Below the pieces are notes generated by a model, which saw only the letters and a list, made by a program, of their open reading frames with translations, ran no database searches and was not told where the DNA came from. From positions 1-8,419 of the forward strand of contig JALZVD010000260.1 of NCBI GenBank assembly GCA_023300205.1: 8,419 bases of DNA, read 5' to 3'. This DNA comes from Akkermansiaceae bacterium. Its GTDB lineage: Bacteria; Verrucomicrobiota; Verrucomicrobiia; Verrucomicrobiales; Akkermansiaceae. Both the position numbers and the translations under genes were made by a program. Below, piece after piece: positions 6,703-8,419 of the stretch. The stretch's first letter is position 1; the number at the start of each line of letters is the position of its first letter.

Positions 6703-7125
6703 CTAGAGGGAAAACGATACCTCCAGATCATTTTCCTTACACCAACCAACAAGAGCCTCCCGCTTTTTCCTCTCTTCAAAGGCATACCATTGATCTAATA
6801 GATGATTCTTTGTCAGAAAACTCCTAAACCTACCGTAAGCACCTCTGCTAGAAAAAATAGCTCTTATCTCATCATATTGATCAGGAACAGTATCCGCGAA
6901 ATCCATCACCAACACCTTCCCCAGATCTAAGTTATACTTACTTGGCAAATGAACATAATCCGCATTTTCCTCAATGTTATCAACGGGACAAGGATCACCA
7001 GTATGAGGCTCACCATCACAGACTATCTCACCAGTCAGCTTTGATACATAAACACCAATTTCACCACTACCATCTTCAAAGGCTTCATAACCCCACTCTA
7101 ATTTACTATAATCTACAACTGTCAT
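6703..7125 (-). CDS. UPF0158 family protein of unknown function
   Basis: 140-residue soluble acidic protein resembling the UPF0158 family (PF03682), which has no established function. The matching features are an opening segment ending GVYVSKLTGEIV (about 24-36 by ATG numbering), the central VHLPSKYNLDLGKVLVMDFADTV (split around residues 57-79), then the most conserved part, SSRGAYGRFRSFL (91-103), and finally LLDQWYAFEERKKREALVGWCKEN (108-131). Family members share this GafrrFk and WYaf...A..W ending. I chose the ATG at 7125. An in-frame TTG lies one codon upstream but has no better ribosome site. Only a distant GAGA precedes either start. Base use differs from neighbours: Gly is GGT in 10 of 11 codons and Arg is mainly AGA/AGG, and the strand skew is weaker. 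It is convergent with the permease gene and divergent from the aminotransferase gene. Confidence 0.8.
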   Translation of the reverse strand: MTVVDYSKLEWGYEAFEDGSGEIGVYVSKLTGEIVCDGEPHTGDPCPVDNIEENADYVHLPSKYNLDLGKVLVMDFADTVPDQYDEIRAIFSSRGAYGRFRSFLTKNHLLDQWYAFEERKKREALVGWCKENDLEVSFSL

Positions 7126-7212
7126 CAATTTCGTTTTTCTCTAGGAAGATAACCTACTAAAATACCCACCTTAAACCCAGTTTTAAAAGCTAAATAATCT
7201 GTCACACATCAC

Positions 7213-7240
7213 TTTACACTTTACACACTCAACCTAAAAC
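7213..7240 (+). promoter_or_regulatory. Candidate promoter for the aminotransferase gene
   Basis: TTTACA (7213-7218, five of six bases of the -35 consensus) and TAAAAC (7235-7240, four of six of the -10) are spaced 16 nt apart, 17 nt upstream of the ATG. The -35 lies in a tandem heptamer, CTTTACA twice at 7212-7225, so a second overlapping -35 at 7220 exists but is too close to the same -10. Transcription would start about 10 nt before the ATG, with no room for a normal ribosome site. Confidence 0.33.
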
Positions 7241-7257
7241 TCCAAACAAACAACACC

Positions 7258-8346
7258 ATGTCTCTACCTAAACTATACATTCCAGGACCAGTCGATATTG
7301 CACCAGAAACCTACGCAGCTATGGCGGAACCCATCATCGGCCATCGTGGCGGAGACTTCGAAGCTCTCTACGCATCCATCCAGCCTAATCTCAAAAAAAT
7401 CGCCGGCACTGAGCGCAACGTCTACCTATCCACATCATCAGCATGGGGAGTCATGGAAGCAGCCATCAGAAACCTCGTCCAGAAAAAAGTCCTCAACCTC
7501 TGCTGCGGTGCATTCTCAGACAAATGGTACGGAGTCGCTAAATCATGCGGTAAAGACGCAGAAAAAATCCAAGTTGAATGGGGCCAAGCAATCTGCCCAG
7601 ACGCAGTCCGCGCCAAGCTAAAAGAAGGAGGATTCGACACCGTAACACTCGTCCACAACGAAACCTCAACAGGCGTCCTGAACCCACTCGCTGAGATCGC
7701 TAAAGTCGTCAAATCATTCCCTGACGTCCTCCTCGTAGTAGACACAGTCTCATCATTCTCCGCAGTACCCACACCCATGGACGAACTCGGAATCGACGTC
7801 CTCCTCGCAGGCGTTCAGAAAGCACTCGCTCTCCCTCCTGGACTCGCCATCTTCGGTGTTTCAGAAGCAGCACTCGAGCGCGCCAAGACCACAGAAAACC
7901 GTGGCTACTACTTTGACTTCCTAGAATTTGCCAAAGCAGACGCAGGTAACAACACACCATCCACACCATGCATCGCTCTACTATACGCACTACGTCAGAA
8001 AGTAAACGCAATCGTTGAAGAAGGACTAGAAAACCGCTACGCACGCCACTCCAAGCTAAACGGCATGCTAAACGACTGGGCAGCTAAATACGGCCTCAAA
8101 AACTTCGCCCCAGCCGGTGCAGAATCACAATCACTCATCTGCCTAGACAACCAAGACGGCCGCCTAGACGTCCCAGGATTTATCAAAGCACTCAGAGCCA
8201 AGCACAACCTACTCATCAACGGTGGATACGGTAAATGCAAAGGAATCACATTCCGCATCTCTAACATGGGCAACGAAACACAAGAATCCATGACCCACCT
8301 CATCACCTGCCTAGACGACGTCATCTCAGACTTCATCAAAGCATAA
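7258..8346 (+). CDS. PLP-dependent class V aminotransferase (alanine-glyoxylate / serine-pyruvate type)
   Basis: Cytoplasmic pyridoxal-phosphate aminotransferase, 362 residues, of the serine-pyruvate/alanine-glyoxylate branch of class V. The opening YIPGPVDIAPE (7-17) and IIGHRGGDF (26-34) are the family's N-terminal substrate loop. The cofactor-binding STSSAWGVMEAAI (58-70), HNETSTGV (133-140) and VVDTVSSF (160-167, with Asp162 facing the pyridine ring) follow in order. The Schiff-base lysine is Lys188 in AGVQKALALPPGLA (184-197). TFRISNMG (331-338) supplies the carboxylate-binding Arg333. The amino-acid pair is not decided by these motifs. Candidates are alanine-glyoxylate, serine-glyoxylate and 3-phosphohydroxypyruvate, since relatives in several phyla stand in for SerC next to serA; the downstream gene is outside the window. 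Codons are strongly optimised (GCA, GAA, AAA, ATC), which suggests high expression. There is no Shine-Dalgarno site; the ATG context is CAACACCATG. A hairpin repeat follows the stop. Confidence 0.93.
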   Translation: MSLPKLYIPGPVDIAPETYAAMAEPIIGHRGGDFEALYASIQPNLKKIAGTERNVYLSTSSAWGVMEAAIRNLVQKKVLNLCCGAFSDKWYGVAKSCGKDAEKIQVEWGQAICPDAVRAKLKEGGFDTVTLVHNETSTGVLNPLAEIAKVVKSFPDVLLVVDTVSSFSAVPTPMDELGIDVLLAGVQKALALPPGLAIFGVSEAALERAKTTENRGYYFDFLEFAKADAGNNTPSTPCIALLYALRQKVNAIVEEGLENRYARHSKLNGMLNDWAAKYGLKNFAPAGAESQSLICLDNQDGRLDVPGFIKALRAKHNLLINGGYGKCKGITFRISNMGNETQESMTHLITCLDDVISDFIKA

Positions 8347-8349
8347 AAA

Positions 8350-8381
8350 GTGGCATCGACCTCCCGGTCGATAAGCCCACC
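8350..8381. repeat. Hairpin repeat, copy 2, after the aminotransferase gene
   Basis: Second copy of the 32-nt element, starting 3 nt after the TAA stop. The stem ATCGACC-TCCC-GGTCGAT lies at 8355-8372 and the tail AAGCCCACC is identical to copy 1. Here the flanking GTGG (8350-8353) can also pair with CCAC of the tail across small bulges, giving a longer stem than in copy 1. No T-run follows. Its orientation relative to the upstream gene is the same as in copy 1. Confidence 0.85.
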
Positions 8382-8419
8382 AAAGCACCAAGCCACAACC
8401 CAAGAAACCTAAAACCTAA

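Noticed and set aside
6214..8381. Possible CRISPR repeat because of the length of about 30 nt
   Set aside because: There are only two copies, 2.1 kb apart, separated by genes, with no spacers and no cas genes.

Overview
The window is 8.4 kb of bacterial chromosome of intermediate GC content, densely packed with ordinary housekeeping and accessory genes. I count ten protein genes. One is cut by the left edge. I see no tRNA, rRNA, CRISPR array, insertion sequence or phage gene. The MlaE-family lipid permease implies a Gram-negative envelope. An exported formylglycine-type sulfatase, mixed use of Shine-Dalgarno sites and a serine-pyruvate/alanine-glyoxylate type aminotransferase fit a member of the Verrucomicrobiota or the wider PVC group. 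That placement is an inference from gene style, not a proof.

Layout, left to right. (1) Minus strand, 1-398: start of a secreted sulfatase with its own candidate promoter. (2) Minus strand, 3631 down to 464: leuC, an mlaE-family permease gene and tilS, separated by 12-nt gaps and very likely one transcript. It mixes leucine synthesis, envelope lipid transport and tRNA modification. (3) Plus strand, 3773-4093: a short, variant low-molecular-weight phosphatase-like protein, divergent from leuC. (4) Minus strand, 4965 down to 4141: a KH-R3H (Jag/KhpB-like) RNA-binding protein followed by a hotdog acyl-CoA thioesterase, 6 nt apart. (5) Plus strand, 5079-6206: holA, the DNA polymerase III delta subunit, divergent from the jag-like gene. 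(6) Plus strand, 6315-6680: a half-length TauE/SafE (TSUP) permease. (7) Minus strand, 7125 down to 6703: a UPF0158-family protein with base use unlike its neighbours. (8) Plus strand, 7258-8346: a PLP-dependent class V aminotransferase.

Three properties of the whole window stand out. First, the + strand is poor in G and T in genes of both directions, so + genes end codons in C or A and most - genes end them in T or G. This suggests that the - strand is the replication leading strand and that the origin lies to the right. Second, a 32-nt hairpin-forming repeat (one mismatch) sits just after the stop codons of both holA and the aminotransferase gene, which suggests a dispersed REP-like family or a shared 3'-end element. 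Third, none of the four + strand genes has a Shine-Dalgarno sequence and all start in a CRCCATG context, whereas leuC, tilS and the jag-like gene on the - strand have purine-rich sites.

I did not find a clearly new multi-gene system. The items most worth a second look are the repeat, the strand asymmetry with its link to start sites, and several compact or variant family members (half TSUP, Jag without its N-terminal domain, variant phosphatase loop, CAVAR sulfatase).
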